64,000 nucleotides of DNA, from positions 1 to 64,000 of the forward strand of contig JAJKFJ010022763.1 in the NCBI GenBank assembly GCA_027382625.1, read 5' to 3'. The notes under the pieces were generated by a model, which had not been told where the DNA came from, did no database searches, and saw nothing but the letters and a program-made list of their open reading frames with translations. Positions within the stretch are counted from its first letter, which is position 1, and the number at the start of each line of letters is the position of its first letter. Of this stretch, positions 32,511-45,229 are shown in pieces. The stretch comes from Tetmemena sp. SeJ-2015. Taxonomy: Eukaryota; Ciliophora; Spirotrichea; Sporadotrichida; Oxytrichidae. Position numbers and translations under genes: made by a program.

Positions 32511-35500
32511 ATGGGAGAAATTGTAAAAGGGAAAATAAGAAGTCTTAGCAGAAAACGAAGAGAGGCCTCCTTATCTGTTCAGCCATCTCAAAAATATTAA
32601 TCATACTTTATTCTAATTTATTAAAATAAAGAAGACTCGATGACTTGAGTGATTAGAAATAAACACATCCAAAGAACTAGACTCTCAAGTTTACTTATGA
32701 TTAAACAAACGACTTTCTGGAGTAAATAAAGTAAAAGGGCAAGAATTTAAGTTCAAGAAAGCTAAAAGTTTAAGAAGATATATCAAGGACTTAGAAAATT
32801 TAAGTGGATCAAGTCCCACACTAAAACAATGCAAGTTTCCAAACTATAAAGATAAAAAATTAGAGAAGAACTATATAAGACTAATAAAAGTAAGAAGAGA
32901 AAAGCCAGTTACCACAGCTTTCTACTCGCTTCTAGCATTCAAATAGAAGAGATAATAACATCTACCAATAATAAATCTCTTTGAGATAGATAGAGGAAGA
33001 TATTTACTCTTAGTAAACACCCCCAGAAGAATATCATCCTCCTCCTCAGCCAGAGTTTCCAAACCGTTAGATCAATTCCAGGAACTTAAACTTGAAAGAC
33101 TTAAAAATGGAAACTGAGATCTTGAAGTCTAAGTATGCTACTTACTTGAATTCAAACGCTTACACCAACTCTGTGATTTCACAAAACTACTACGATTTCA
33201 CATTCTAGGGATAGAATTCAAGGAAAAATCAAAGGGAAAGTTTGAATCATTCACATATTCAACAAAGTGAACCTACAAAAGATGCAGAAGAGGGTAATCC
33301 AATAACTTACCGAAGACAAAATGCTTTGAGAGGGCATAGAAGTCTCATCTAAAGAGATCTCGTTTTAAATTCTTTCGTTAAAAAAAAACAAAACAGAGAA
33401 TGAAATTTTCTTAATTTTAGATCCAGAAGAGTCTAATGGGTTGAAAGATGTAAATTAGTCCGAAGCCAAAATAATAAGGCTAAGAAAGGTATTACCTCTT
33501 TAGGAGGGTGGGGGTTCTGCAGATCACAATACAAGAAATTTAAGAGGAACTAACTTGAATCAGCAAATAAGATTCAGGTTAGATGTTCTGAACAAAGGGC
33601 TTCTTACAAAAGGAAATTAATCCTTAGTAAAAGATTTAGCTAAGAAAGTTAGGAATCTTAATATGACCACTATTACTACGGAAAGTGAATCAAATTATAA
33701 GATGATCTTTTATTTTTGAAGGCCCGAAAAATGTAAAGAAAATTAAAACTGTAAAATCATTATCAAAGAATTTGAAGCAGAAACTTCCGAAAATAGACTA
33801 TTTGAGAAGGGTACCTATTTATTAAGGAGATGAAGTGCCACATCTTACTGAATTAAGTTTCAAAGAAAGAGAATAATAGAGTGCATCTATAAATTAAGGA
33901 AGAAATGAGTTCTCCCGAGACTTTCATAAAGGGGAAACTGATCTCTACAGGACTCAATATCTATTAAGCAATTAAGTTCTATTTCTTGATTTTGAATTCA
34001 ATAGAACTTTTATAAGACGAGGTAAATTACGAGACATGCGTATGGAGGTGAAGATAAGGAGCCGATAATAGGGAGAGTTGAAGATGTGCCAGTCTAGACT
34101 TTTCACCCTCAAATGATACTGTACTAGTCAGAACCGATGGATCGACTAAAAGAGTTATATAAGACCTCTAAGAAAAAGAAAGCAAAGCGTCTTAGAAGCA
34201 AGTTTAATTATTTAATTTTCATTGAATCAAGAAAAACGATTCAGTTGATAACTTGAAGCCATTTTAAGAATATGAAAAAGATTTCCATCCAATCTTGGAT
34301 GCCATGTATAACACTGGGGAAAACTTTTCAAAGCGCAAACACAAAACTCAAGACAAGAAGTAAAAAAATAAAAAGCAGAAGAAGCTAAATAGATTACACA
34401 ATTAAAGTCTCTCTCAGCCTAAAATTCTAAAGTTTGTAAATTAAAGTAACTTTATAAATTCAAAGGCTCCCTTTTTAGAATATGGACTTCAAGGAACTCA
34501 AACTGCAACGGATTGATGCTAAGACTCGTTCATCTGCAAACATTTTAAAAAGGACTTTTCAAAATTCCACGAGATCCTAGAAGCATTCTGCTCTCAACAG
34601 CTCAGTCTAAAGTTTAACTTAGTTTTCTAAAAGGCCGTCAATTATTAGAATAGATAATATTCCTAAGCCACCTGCTTTCAAGTTCTGTTTAAATTTAATT
34701 TAAGTTGAAAGATCTTCACAAGTATTCTTAGAGGCTGAGCATTAATGACTTGAGATTTAGAAGCCTATCAACTCTACTCTCAATCAATCTTATGAAATAA
34801 GAATTAATTTTCTTTTTAAATTCTCAGGAAGATAGATGAATAAGATGTCTTAGAGTTAAGATTAACTAGATCCTATAAAGGAGAGCGAAGGAGGTATCCT
34901 CGCCATTTTGAAGAGAGTGTTTAATTTTGACTGGGGTTAGTCCACTCTATACCAGGAACTAAATTAGAACATGTCCATTTAAGATCAGAAATATTTTTAG
35001 GGAAATATAATTTAGACCAGTTTGAGATGAGACTGCGTACAGCCGATTTGTACTTGAGTGAGACAGAAGTTAAATACTACAAATCTCAAATAAAAAATTA
35101 AGACGAAGATCTGTCCAAGTCACTCTTTAAGAAGGCACTTGATACTCTCAGGTTCTTATTCTCCAAACTACTCAATCCAGAAGCTTCTAAAGCAATATCT
35201 AAAAAATATTAAAGCCATATTTTATTAAAATTAATTTGATCTAATCTGTTCACTAAACATTATATATCGGGAAATATCTCAGGTGATAGATTATCAAAAG
35301 TTTTATTATCGATTTATTTTGAGTGATGAAAATTAGAATTTTGAAAAGCTGCTTTACCAATGCGAATTACTCTATGAGATAAATCACCTAATGCGAAATG
35401 TCTTCAGATCGATCTCTAAATTCAAAGTAATATTTTGATATTAGTTAGTCATTAAGATATGATGAACATGAATTCTTCTCTTGCTTTATTCAGATTTGTT

Positions 35501-35682
35501 AACTTTGCATTTAGAGTTATGAACAGCAAGGAGATAAAGACTCTTAATCAACTTTGGCAGAGAGACTCAAAAATTAGATAAACGTTGTCTATAGTGACAT
35601 CTAAGTGGCTTTTGGAGGCTCAAAGCACAAAGAAATTGAGAAGAGCAAAGGAGAGGAATTAAAATTCATGTTCTTTGGGGAG
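32511..35682 (+). CDS. Unknown plus-strand gene, 3' part missing
   Basis: ATG 32511 (MGEIVKGKIRSLSRKRR) opens a Lys/Arg-rich start. Clean UAR=Gln stretches follow at about 33005-33410 (Pro-rich EYHPPPQPEFPN, then Asn/Ser/Tyr-rich), 33775-34135, 34100-34230, 34560-34900 and 35005-35240 (charged, helical). A final part is EKLLYQCELLYEINHLMRNVF followed by an intron GTAATATTT..TTATTCAG at about 35430-35511. Coding ends at FMFFGE, where GTAAGG at 35683 looks like a splice donor or IES border. Downstream lies a repeat (35711-35834) and no matching continuation, so the remaining exon(s) may be elsewhere. Several frame changes lie between the clean blocks. No family recognised. Confidence 0.5.
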
Positions 35683-35710
35683 GTAAGGAATTTTAAATTG
35701 GCTTAAAATT

Positions 35711-35834
35711 GTAAAGTAAAGTAAAGTAAAGTAAAGTAAAGTAAAGTAAAATTTTAGGAATATAATTAATAATCAATTTCTTAAAACAGCACTTATCGTA
35801 CTGAATTAGAAAATCAGTTATTATCCTATGTAAG
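35711..35834. repeat. Interspersed repeat, copy 2, (GTAAA)8 head
   Basis: Eight perfect GTAAA units followed by the same body as 302-412 (ATTTTAGGAAT, AATTAATAATCAATTTC, AGCACTT, TTATCCTATGTAAG). It lies between the broken plus-strand gene ending at 35682 and the kinase gene starting at 36301. Same orientation as copy 1, 35.4 kb away. Confidence 0.75.
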
Positions 35835-36300
35835 GGCTTAAAATTGAATTTAGGATTTCTACCTAAAATTAAAAGAACACGATAGAGGATAATGGTATAG
35901 GTGACGAGAGTAGATTATTAAATTCAAGTTTTAAGGTGCTTCAATTTTAAACTCTATGATATAGATATAGTCGTTAAGGGTAAGGATAATTTATTATTCA
36001 AATAAATTTAGAAAAATTAGAAGTTTATAGAATAAAATACTACCCTCTTTTCAATCGTTAAATAGGAGAAGATGATTTTTAAGTTTATAATTTAATTGCA
36101 GCATATTTGCAAAATAAACATCAAATAAACAACTAATATTATAAAAAACTAGTACTTGTAAGTGTCTCAAAAATATTTACGACATCAGTTCCTTAAAGCC
36201 ATGTTTTCCATCTATATTTTGAAATTTCCAACTTCCGATAATGAAGCACCCAGTTACTGAATTTTGATTTATAGATATAGTCTATCAAAGCAAGTTTAAA
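35835..36300. other. AT-rich non-coding stretch upstream of kinase gene
   Basis: Poly-A/T-rich sequence without a sustained frame on either strand. It precedes ATG 36301 and should contain its promoter. It may also include germline-limited sequence together with the repeat at 35711-35834. Confidence 0.45.
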
Positions 36301-39300
36301 ATGACAGCTAAGAGAATGAGTGGATTCAAGGCTTACTTGACCACTCAAAGCAAAGGCACAGATTGCAGTCTGATCGCCAGCCAAAACACTTACGAGGGTG
36401 ATAATCTTCAAATAACTCTCGAATGCTAGAAGCCAGCTGAATCCAATGTAGTCCTATCAACCCAATCAAGTAACCTTCCTCAGAGATAGTCTAATTCTGG
36501 ACAGAAGACTAAGTGTAGTAATTTGAATTAATAAAAAGGGAAGACATCTTCCTCTTCGCACAGCCAAAACAATAATGTGGGAGTGCAAGGTTCAGTCAAA
36601 AAAGCAGCTATTTACATGCGCCAACCAGTTAGATAGTCTCTAATCAATTCCTCAATGTCCTTTAACCAAACTGTGACTCAATCCTTTCTTGCCTCTAATT
36701 TAGGAATCCTAAATCAAAACCCTTCTATCTCTGGAAGTAGCTCCTCCACCATTTTAATGAGTAGTGGCTTGATAGGTAGAAGATATGAGCAGAATCAGAG
36801 CAAATTAACTTAAAGTTCGCAGAAATAGCACTCTCATAAATTGGAGCCGAAAGTCCTTAATGCGGAATCTACTATCACTCAATTCATGACAATGCCGAGT
36901 CCCTCTAATTAATGTGAGAAGGAAAATTTCATTCTTAGGGATGTTGATGATACATCAACTTCACCTCTCAAATCTCCTTCGAAGACTCCTCGCATTAATT
37001 TATCATCACAAAAGGAAATATTAGGCACATGCAATTCTATGCAAATGGAGGGAACCGCTAACTCACACATTAAGGAACTTTTAAAAAAGACTCTTTCTCC
37101 AAAGGTTCAGCAATATTCTTTGAAAACTAAATCTCCTAACTAAAGACTCTATCAATAGTAGAAGAGTTAGGCACCTGTGTCTATACTCTAGAATAACACA
37201 TGTACAGGCAATTCATTAGAGAGAGCGTAATAGCAACAGTTTCTAAATACATCTTCCTCTCAAATTAAGCTCAAGGCGTAGCTTGGCGCAATTACTTCTA
37301 GGCCCCTTAGTAGCTCCAAGAATCTCAATTATCAATCATTTACTTTAATAAGCAATATTTTTATTTATTTTATTGATGACTTAGTTTGAAATAGAAAGTC
37401 ATTTTAAAATAAGTTCTTTTACAAATCATTGTGCTTTATTTCTTCTAGAACTAAAGCATTTTTCTTTTCATATTTAAGCTATTTGAAAGTAAAAAGTTCG
37501 TGTAAATAGAGGATAAGAAGGTTCAAACATATCTTTCCAAATAAAACGTTATAATTATCTTTTTATTTTTCGTTTTGTCAACATCATCTAAGTTTTTATT
37601 TTGATTTAAATTAAGCTTTCTCTTCTTTAAATCGGAATATAGAGGTATTTTTTTATAAAATGAATTTTTGAATTTAATTTTCATTAATTTATATGATTAT
37701 GATAATTTAATTCATGCAAGTTATTTTACTTGTCCAAGTTAAAATAAATAAGAAGCGACGTTACTGAATCAAGTAACTGGGGCTCTCTCCAATCAGTAAT
37801 CTAATCCCAAAGTTCATTATCAGCAAAGAAAGAGAAACGACTCGCTACACAGTCATAGTATATTATTTAAGTCTTTTTTAAATACTTAAAAGTCACAACC
37901 AAAGCATGAATAGATTACATAAAAGTATGGTTAAATCTTTTCACAGGGAATCTGTTGCAAATGCAGGGGCTGTTCAACCTTTCAATGCCAGATCAAGCAC
38001 GATCACAACCACAAATACAAATTCCAAAGCCAAGTAAACAGAAAATCAAGGCGAGAACAAGAAGGAGAAGTTCAATATACACCAATCATTTCATTCATCT
38101 ATATTCAAAGTTCAAATCTTATTTCAAGCACTACTTGAACAGCAATCAAAAGACTTCTTCTTCTGGAGTTAAGACTTCCCTCAATCACCCAAGGTAGCTA
38201 TCTCATACCAAAAGTCTTAAAATTACAATTTAAGAAGTTATTATGAGTTTTTAATTATAGTCCTGAGCAATTCAAGAATATAGCGAACCTAACAACGAAT
38301 TCTCAATCCTATCTGCATACCATTTAGAACTTCCTTGGAAAGCATTACCAAAAGCACTCTTTCACAGAAGGTGCTGGCCCTTAATCTGCATTTAATTAAG
38401 ACTCTGGTCTCTTTGGGCCTAACTCAATGAGCACTTAGCAGCTCTAACTAGGAGGAATAATTGGAGGTGCTAATTAAAACGCAACATTCTAGCAGACAAT
38501 AACAGGCTAATAAGCTTTAACCCCTAGATAGAACTAGCAACATATGTTTGCTTTGACATAAACAGGCTAGAAATCTGGGCGATAAAGTGCCACTGGCTAT
38601 ACCACAGCTAATTAAGCTCTCTCGCAAGGAGCACATCGTATTCAGCCTGTAGATGCAAGACTAACCAAATGCATTTCCCAAGTCAACATTAACGATCGTA
38701 AAGGCTTGAGGAAAAACTCTTATGATACTCTAACTGCAACAGAGCGGATATAAAATAAGCTAGTCGCACTTTCAGAGCAAATTAAAGCTCAGCCTCATGA
38801 ATTCTACTGCAAGATAGGAAATTAATCCAAAATAAACGACTAAGACCCCTCTATCTGCTCACTTTCAAAAGACTCAGTACAACACTGAGAGCAACCCTCA
38901 AATCATATTAAATCCCTGAAAGACAAATAGCTTAACCTTCAAATAAATCACTCAAAGGGTACAAACCTAGAAAGATAAGAAATAATATGACCAAGAACTT
39001 GGTTATGTCTGCAAGACCTGCTATAATACAAGATTCGCAAGTCTCATCTCCTTAAACTAAATTCAGTTAAATGAAGTCTAATAACCTTAGCTAACTCTTA
39101 GAATAATTTAACTTCAAGATATAATTTGATTATGATTTTATCATAATCAAAATAAGTAAAGCACTTTAAACTCTAGGATTTAGTCTGCAACAAAGCAATA
39201 GTAAAATAGCAACCAGAAATCTACTCTCAATCAAATGAGAAAATTGCTTGGATCTAGCGCGATTGGAAACAATGATTCTGCTTGCAAACTCTACGGCTCT

Positions 39301-40260
39301 AATTAAAAGAAAACGGACTGTAATTAAGGTCAAATGTGCAACATTAAATGAGTGATAAGTTTTTATTAAACACTCTCATTTCTAGCTTTTCTTCAGTTAA
39401 GCGGAAAGGAAGTATCACAGCTAGAAAGTAGCCATCCTCTTAAGGTGGTAACTTGACTTCTCACAACATCTAAGTCATGATTAAATCTTCTGCTGCCCCT
39501 GCATCTGATACTCTAGTCCCTTAAAAACTGTTTCAAAACTTTTAAACTTAAGGGCCAAGTAGCGGCTACAATTAATAGTAAAGGCATCACACTGACAGAC
39601 TCTATTCTAATAGATAAACTACAAAGAACCCGATATAGCAGCAGCAAGCAGTAACAGAGGTCTTTGGAGAGGATGATTTGGCATTCGAGATTTTGGCAAA
39701 GAAATCTAGTGAGAAGGTGAGAAGACAAAGCAATTCAGAGATGAGAGAATCTATCAGTCAACTGCATCAAAGATCTAAATCGACAATTAGCGATTACACA
39801 CTTGGAAAGAAGCTAGGTGAAGGAGCTTATGCTGTTGTACATACAGCCTTGAACAAGAAAACAAATGACCGTATTGCCATGAAAATATATGACAAGGAGA
39901 AGATTCTGTCCAATGCTTTTACTGCATTAACTCTTTTTAAAGTTTGCTTCAAGAAAGAGGTCTGTGAGTAGAGAAATTCAGCTCCTTAAAAGACTTGATC
40001 ATCCGAATATTGTGCGTTTGTACGAATCGATAGACACTAAAAAGACTTTGAATCTTGTCATGGAGCATATAGAAGGAAGATCACTGTATGAGCACGTGAA
40101 AGAAAAGAACTACGCAGGTAGATTTATACCAGAAGAGGATGTTAAGGTTATTATCAGATAACTGTTAACTGGAATAAAATATATGCATGATCGAGGCATA
40201 GCTCATAGGGATCTTAAGTTAGATAACATCCTTCTTGTAGATCGCCCAAGCCTGATTTTC
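36301..40260 (+). CDS. Ser/Thr protein kinase, N-terminal part (germline segments)
   Basis: ATG 36301 opens a 350-codon clean frame rich in Ser, Gln and Asn. It is interrupted at AATAAG (37347-37352) and resumes at the identical AATAAG (37747-37752) in phase. A long Q/T/N-rich extension continues to about 39770, with a small intron near 37870-37945 and a frame change near 38240. The kinase N-lobe follows: YTLGKKLGEGAYAVVH, RIAMKIYDKEKIL (catalytic Lys), intron 39908-39953, KRSVSREIQLLKRLDHPNIV, then the catalytic loop AHRDLKLDNILLVD. Coding fades into AT-rich DNA after 40260. The DFG segment, APE motif and the rest of the C-lobe are found only at 60934-61717. The overall type is a CAMK/SNF1-like kinase with a very long disordered N-terminus. 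Confidence 0.85.
37347..37746 (+). other. Predicted IES, 400 bp, pointer AATAAG
   Basis: The kinase frame is open to about 37350 and again from 37747, with AT-rich non-coding DNA between, including in-frame TGA. Both borders carry AATAAG (37347-37352 and 37747-37752). Joining at one copy gives ..SFTLI-RSDVTES.. with no change of frame. This is the signature of an internal eliminated sequence excised between short direct repeats. An intron is unlikely because the ends are not GT..AG. Confidence 0.75.
39908..39953 (+). other. Intron in kinase N-lobe, 46 nt
   Basis: GTCCAATGC..GCTTCAAG. Removing it joins ..KIL to KRSVSREIQLL.., the expected subdomain II-III sequence of a kinase. Confidence 0.75.
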
Positions 40261-40460
40261 CCCTTTTAAATTATAAATAAGTTTTAATTGGAAATTTACA
40301 GTTCATTAGAAAATTAAAAGAATATTTAGAAACTAAAAGTGTAAATTACAAATGTAGTTTTAAATTTGAATTGACCTACTATTCACATAATTTTAGAAAA
40401 TCTGGATTATTGGTTTTGAATTACCAAAGTAATCTTCATGAGTTATTCCAAAGCTCCTCC

Positions 40461-43400
40461 TCACTTCTTTTTTATTTGAGCGGTATTGTTTTAAAAATTC
40501 ATGAGGTTTGTGCTGTTGCTTTTAATTTGAGTTAGCCCTTAACTCATGCTGTTGATTCCAATATGACCCGATGAACCTCCTTGTAGACTGCTACCCTATA
40601 AGTTTATGCTCAAGTTCTTGCTATTATAAGAATTCTATGCACTGGTAATTGCTTGTTTTTACCTATCCTTTGGGCTAACCGGGGGTGAGCTTTTCATGAT
40701 TTTATTTCCATTCATTTGTTCACCTTTCCCATTTCCTGCATTTGAGTTTCTGCGAGGGTTATTACTTTTGTAATTATTGCCTATTTATTACTGCTTACGA
40801 AAAGCAATAAGCGCTTGGCTGTTAGACGCGGAGGCACTCGAAATCTTTATGGTCTAACTCATTTAACTATTATGGATGCTAAACAGAGGAACGTTATTAT
40901 GTGCTCTGAAAAAATTAATCTCCTAGTTTGAAACATTTTAACTGTCCAGGCCACCTCCATCTCTATCAAGCTCATCTTCAAGCCCCTCATTTTCCTCATC
41001 GTCGCCTGCTATTAAATCTCTTTCAATCAATATTTCAGGACGTTTACTAGCCCCATTAAACTCTTAATGCCTCTTCATGTTCATGTTCTCTCCGACTGTG
41101 TGAATTGCATAGTCGGCTGACGAACTAAGCAAATCTATCTCACAATCTTCAGCAAGTTCATCGTATTCATCTCCCAAGCCTTTTCCTCCAGATAGCATAC
41201 TATCAAGCTCTGAATTCCCGCGATCTAGACTTTTTGAGATCTACTTCTAAATTCTAGTTGAGATTTTATGCCTATTCAGAGGAGACGATTAGCTTTGATA
41301 ATTCAAGTTAAACTCAGCCTCATCAGTAGTGGACATCACCTAATTATTTTGATCTTTACCATTGAATCTTGAGCTGTTAACAAAGTATTCTTAGTTCATT
41401 TGAAGTGTGGTTTACTACCAAGTGATTGATTGAGCCTATCCTGCTATCTCTTTTATGTGTCCAGTATTTTAATTTAGCTGATTCATCCTTTGAACTTAGA
41501 GTAGATGAGTGGTGGTGTTGAAATTCAATGGTTGTGCATTTGGGATATTATGATTATCCTCAGTCGTGACCTATAGTTTGTGGTGATCTCTTCCTTAAGT
41601 AGGCAAGGGATGATGATTATCGAGACTACTTTGCTTCAATGAATTTATCTGAGCTTGCTGATTTAGAGTCTTTGATGAAAACTATGCTGAGTTTGCCAAT
41701 GGGTTATTTTCCCTTTGATTTCTTTGCTTATTATGAGAAGAACCTAGTGACATGTATGGACTCTGCTTTTTGTTTTGATTAGATTAGTAAGTTTGAGTTG
41801 TCACTCTAATCTCAGGAGAATCCCTATAGGTGGGATTTAAGACTGACTGGTGAATGGATTTAGACCTTGACTACTTCTTGAGAACCTCATTATCAAAAGA
41901 GGGCTGCATCTTAGATGGATGACCTGTTTCTACAAATTTTGCATCTCCAAAACCTTTACCTCCTATATTTAAGGTGAATTCTCCTCCTTGATATTCCTCA
42001 TAAGACTTGTTGAGTTTTTCCTGGGTTTTAAAAAAGTTCCCAAATATATTCTTTGCAGTGGTTGTGACTATTTTAATGAAAGGGGATTCTGCATTTACTG
42101 AGGAGAGGATCTCTTTTTTCTTTTAAGAGTGGCCATAAGGAGCATGCATGCTTGACTAGTGATGAAAGGTCTTCTGATTCTTGGTTGAGAGATCGTTATT
42201 GATTTTAAGTTTGCCCCTGGGTGTTACAAGATCATCATCTCCTTTCATAACCAGACTTAAATGTAGATTCTTCTGATCGCTTGACGGAATGAGCATAATA
42301 AATATTAGGAAATAATTTAAAGAGCTTGTTAGTATCTCCATTTGAAAAATTACTAGCTGCATAACTGGAGCTATTCTAATTTATCTTACCAAGGCCAGCC
42401 GCTCCACCAGAGTGACCGCCTTTGCTGTAATCATGAGTTAGCTCAAGAATAGTATTATTTGAATCGGTGTTGCTAAAGTGAAGCATTTGTCCCGCCTTTC
42501 TTTTTGTTTACCCTAAAGCACTCTGAGCATATTTAGAATGAAGAGAACTTTATTAGAGCAGAGATGAGGGATGCCCCTCACGTCTTTTCTTGTCGCCAGG
42601 TCTAATCATCTTAGCATTTTAGATGTCCTTCTTGGAAAATGCATAGCTCTTAACATTCGCGATCTCTGAGTCTTCATCTGTGTAAAGCTCTTCAATCTTA
42701 ACTTTAATTCAAGAGAATCTGTTAATAGAAGTAAAGTAAAATTTAATAGAATGATCTCATGGAGTTTTCTATTCTTGATATTCTGCTAATAAAACTCATC
42801 TATGTCCTCTTCAGTTAGGCTTTTCTCTTATCTAAGAAGGCCTCGAATATCTTCAGGGGTAGCTGGGAGTACAATCCAGTGATATCTCTTCTTATATTCA
42901 AACAATTCTTATTGAAATACACATAATTTTAATTGAATGCTTTGATAAATTTTTTTTGCTTATTGAGAGCTGCCTGAAGCTTGAGATTTATTCCAGAGTA
43001 TTTGCTGCTGATAGTTATATCTTCTGAGCAAGCCAGGGTTATAAGGAACAGGCACTTTCTATTCTTCCTCTTAGAGAGAAAGTCTGTTGAAAACTTTGAA
43101 AATCTTCTGTTAGAGAGGGTGCTAACTCTTGTTTCTCAGTTTGTAAAAGTCCTCCAAGATTTCTAGAAGCGAGTCAGTCACCTTGTATTTTTGGTTTTAT
43201 CAGAACTTAAAATGAAGATAAAATTGTACGAGAATGCTGCTGCAAGCAGAGTCTGTGCATCCATTTCAATATCTTTGGATTAACTAGATAGAAAAGTCAT
43301 ACACTCTTCATCATTCATGCGCAGAAGCCGATACTCTAAGCTGGCCAAAATTGCTAAAGAGACTCTAATCAGACTTTTTATTCCTTCCAACAAAAAGGCA

Positions 43401-45182
43401 TCCAGGATGCAAAATACTAAGGTCCATACTTAGTTCGCAACAAAACATGGTGATGAACCAGTTTGCTGCATAAATATCAGTTGGGATACGCAATCGCTTA
43501 AAATGGTCATGTAGCCTTGGCAAGTAGTGTTGCAGAAAGGCCTCTATAAAATTTTGAAATATTTTTATAGTAAATAACATTGTTATAGTTGAAAGCATAG
43601 TATCTAAAAAATACCCCCGCTTTTAGATCTAGAATTCCATCGAATTTAATCAATAAAAAATAAAGCTAAAATTTGTAGACATTTAGTATAGACATCATCA
43701 TCCAATAAGTTTCTTCGCCCTTTTGCAAATTTATCAGAATTCACTTAAATATTAAAATGCTACTAGAAAATAAAGAAAAATAATTAATTGTCCCTGCTAG
43801 GAAATTCATGCCTTAAATGTATCCAGTTGATGCATTTTTCTTTGCAACTGCATTTAGGATATAAAATAGTTCTTGCTAACCATCGTTTGGCTTTTAGAAA
43901 TACTTCATATCGGGGAATGTGCGAGAAACATCTTTCATAATTTCGATGGCCTCTCCCTCTGCTGCATTTAACTATTTCAATCTCTCATATTCATTGGGTC
44001 TCTTCTTCTTTCCATAGTAGAATTTAGTTTTGTGATTCCAATACCGTATTCTTATTAAAGTAGAAGGGAATCCAATCGTAATTATGGAGCGCATCTAGCG
44101 CCTGAAGATTCTAGAAATGAAAGCTTGCCTTGGTGTTGGATTGTTATGATAAAGATCCTCACGGAATTCTCTTGATAGCTGCATAACTTTCTAGAGATGG
44201 TCAAAAGAAAGCCACTGAGCTGCCAAGTTATTGCAATATTGCTATTCATTAAAATAATTTTTAAAATAATACTAAACTTTCAATAAAGATTTCAACGAAA
44301 TAGTCCACTCCAGATAATTCAAATGCTATAATTTACATATGAAAAGATGTGGCTATTCTTGGTCTCCCAGTGCTGTCATAGTTGTTCGAAAAATCAAGTG
44401 AGCTGTACTTTCCTAGATTGCGCTTCAATTCTTGTTTATTTTGCATTGTAAACATCTAACTGCTTGTATTGGCGGATGGAGCCAACTCTAATTTTTAATA
44501 AGCTTATTTTTATATTTGAAATAATTAATTTATTACACGAGAATAGCGTTGCTTGATACTATGCTGTACTGGAATTATTTCTTTATGTAGATATTAAATT
44601 AAGATCATCCTCCGAATCAACTAAATTGAAGCGCTTGATGTCTTGAGCATGAATACTTAATCCAGGACCTCCTCCTATTTTTATTTTCCCTTTGGTTCCC
44701 TTCTTAGCTTTACTGTTTCCTGCACCGCTAACACTTGCCAAAGATGGTATATTATGAGCTGTAGTCTGATCCTTGCTAATTTGAGATTAGCCGAGACTCT
44801 AATGAGAATTAAGATGATCTTGATAGAGACTTTAATCGTTGCTGCTTCTCTTAAATGCAATTGAACTAGGAATTTTGTTGCTCTTGTTGGGTGAAATTCT
44901 TGCTTTTTAATAATTAATTTTATATATCATTAAATTTTTCATTGCTTAATCATAGATACTCATAGTTTTGTTCCCTGAGATATGATTTCTTTGCAAATGA
45001 TTTTAATTATGCGGCTTGATAGATTCATCTTCAGTATCATGTAGTTTATCAGCGTTCTCTTCTATGATAGATTCTGAAATCTCATTGAAATTATTGAGGT
45101 CCCCTTTCATTTTTATATTTCCTCCTCCTGCCTTGATTCTTTATTATCTTACTCCTAACTGTCGGACTTTACTATTCGTCAT
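40461..45182 (-). CDS. TBC-domain RabGAP with long Q/N/S-rich tail
   Basis: ATG 45182 to TGA 40463-40461, in phase through several short introns. N-terminal 250 residues: Gly/Asn-rich, including GGGNIKMKG and GGGPGLSIH. TBC domain: TIGFPSTLIRIRYWNHKT (near 44060), AIEIMKDVSRTFPDM (arginine finger, near 43920), STGYIQGMNFLAG (glutamine finger, near 43815), then EETYWMMMSILN (near 43700), HFKRLRIPTDIYAANWFITMF (near 43500) and ILDAFLLEGIKSLIRVSLAIL (near 43390). Both catalytic fingers are present, so it should stimulate GTP hydrolysis by a Rab. After a charged helical part (ELFEYKKRYHWIVLPATPED, near 42890) a single clean frame of over 600 codons of Q/S/N-rich tail runs to the stop. One frame change near 43440 inside the TBC domain is probably a one-base error. 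Confidence 0.88.
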
Positions 45183-45229
45183 GACTTATGTTACTCAAGT
45201 CTTAGCTTGAATTCTTTGCACTTAATTAT

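Noticed and set aside
40261..40275. CCCCTTTT next to the kinase break as a telomere-like sequence
   Set aside because: Hypotrich telomeres are C4A4/G4T4; CCCCTTTT is a single, non-matching occurrence.
43365..43598. A separate short gene ending at TAG near 43365
   Set aside because: The TAG is a Gln codon and the surrounding frames complete a TBC domain, so it is part of the RabGAP gene.
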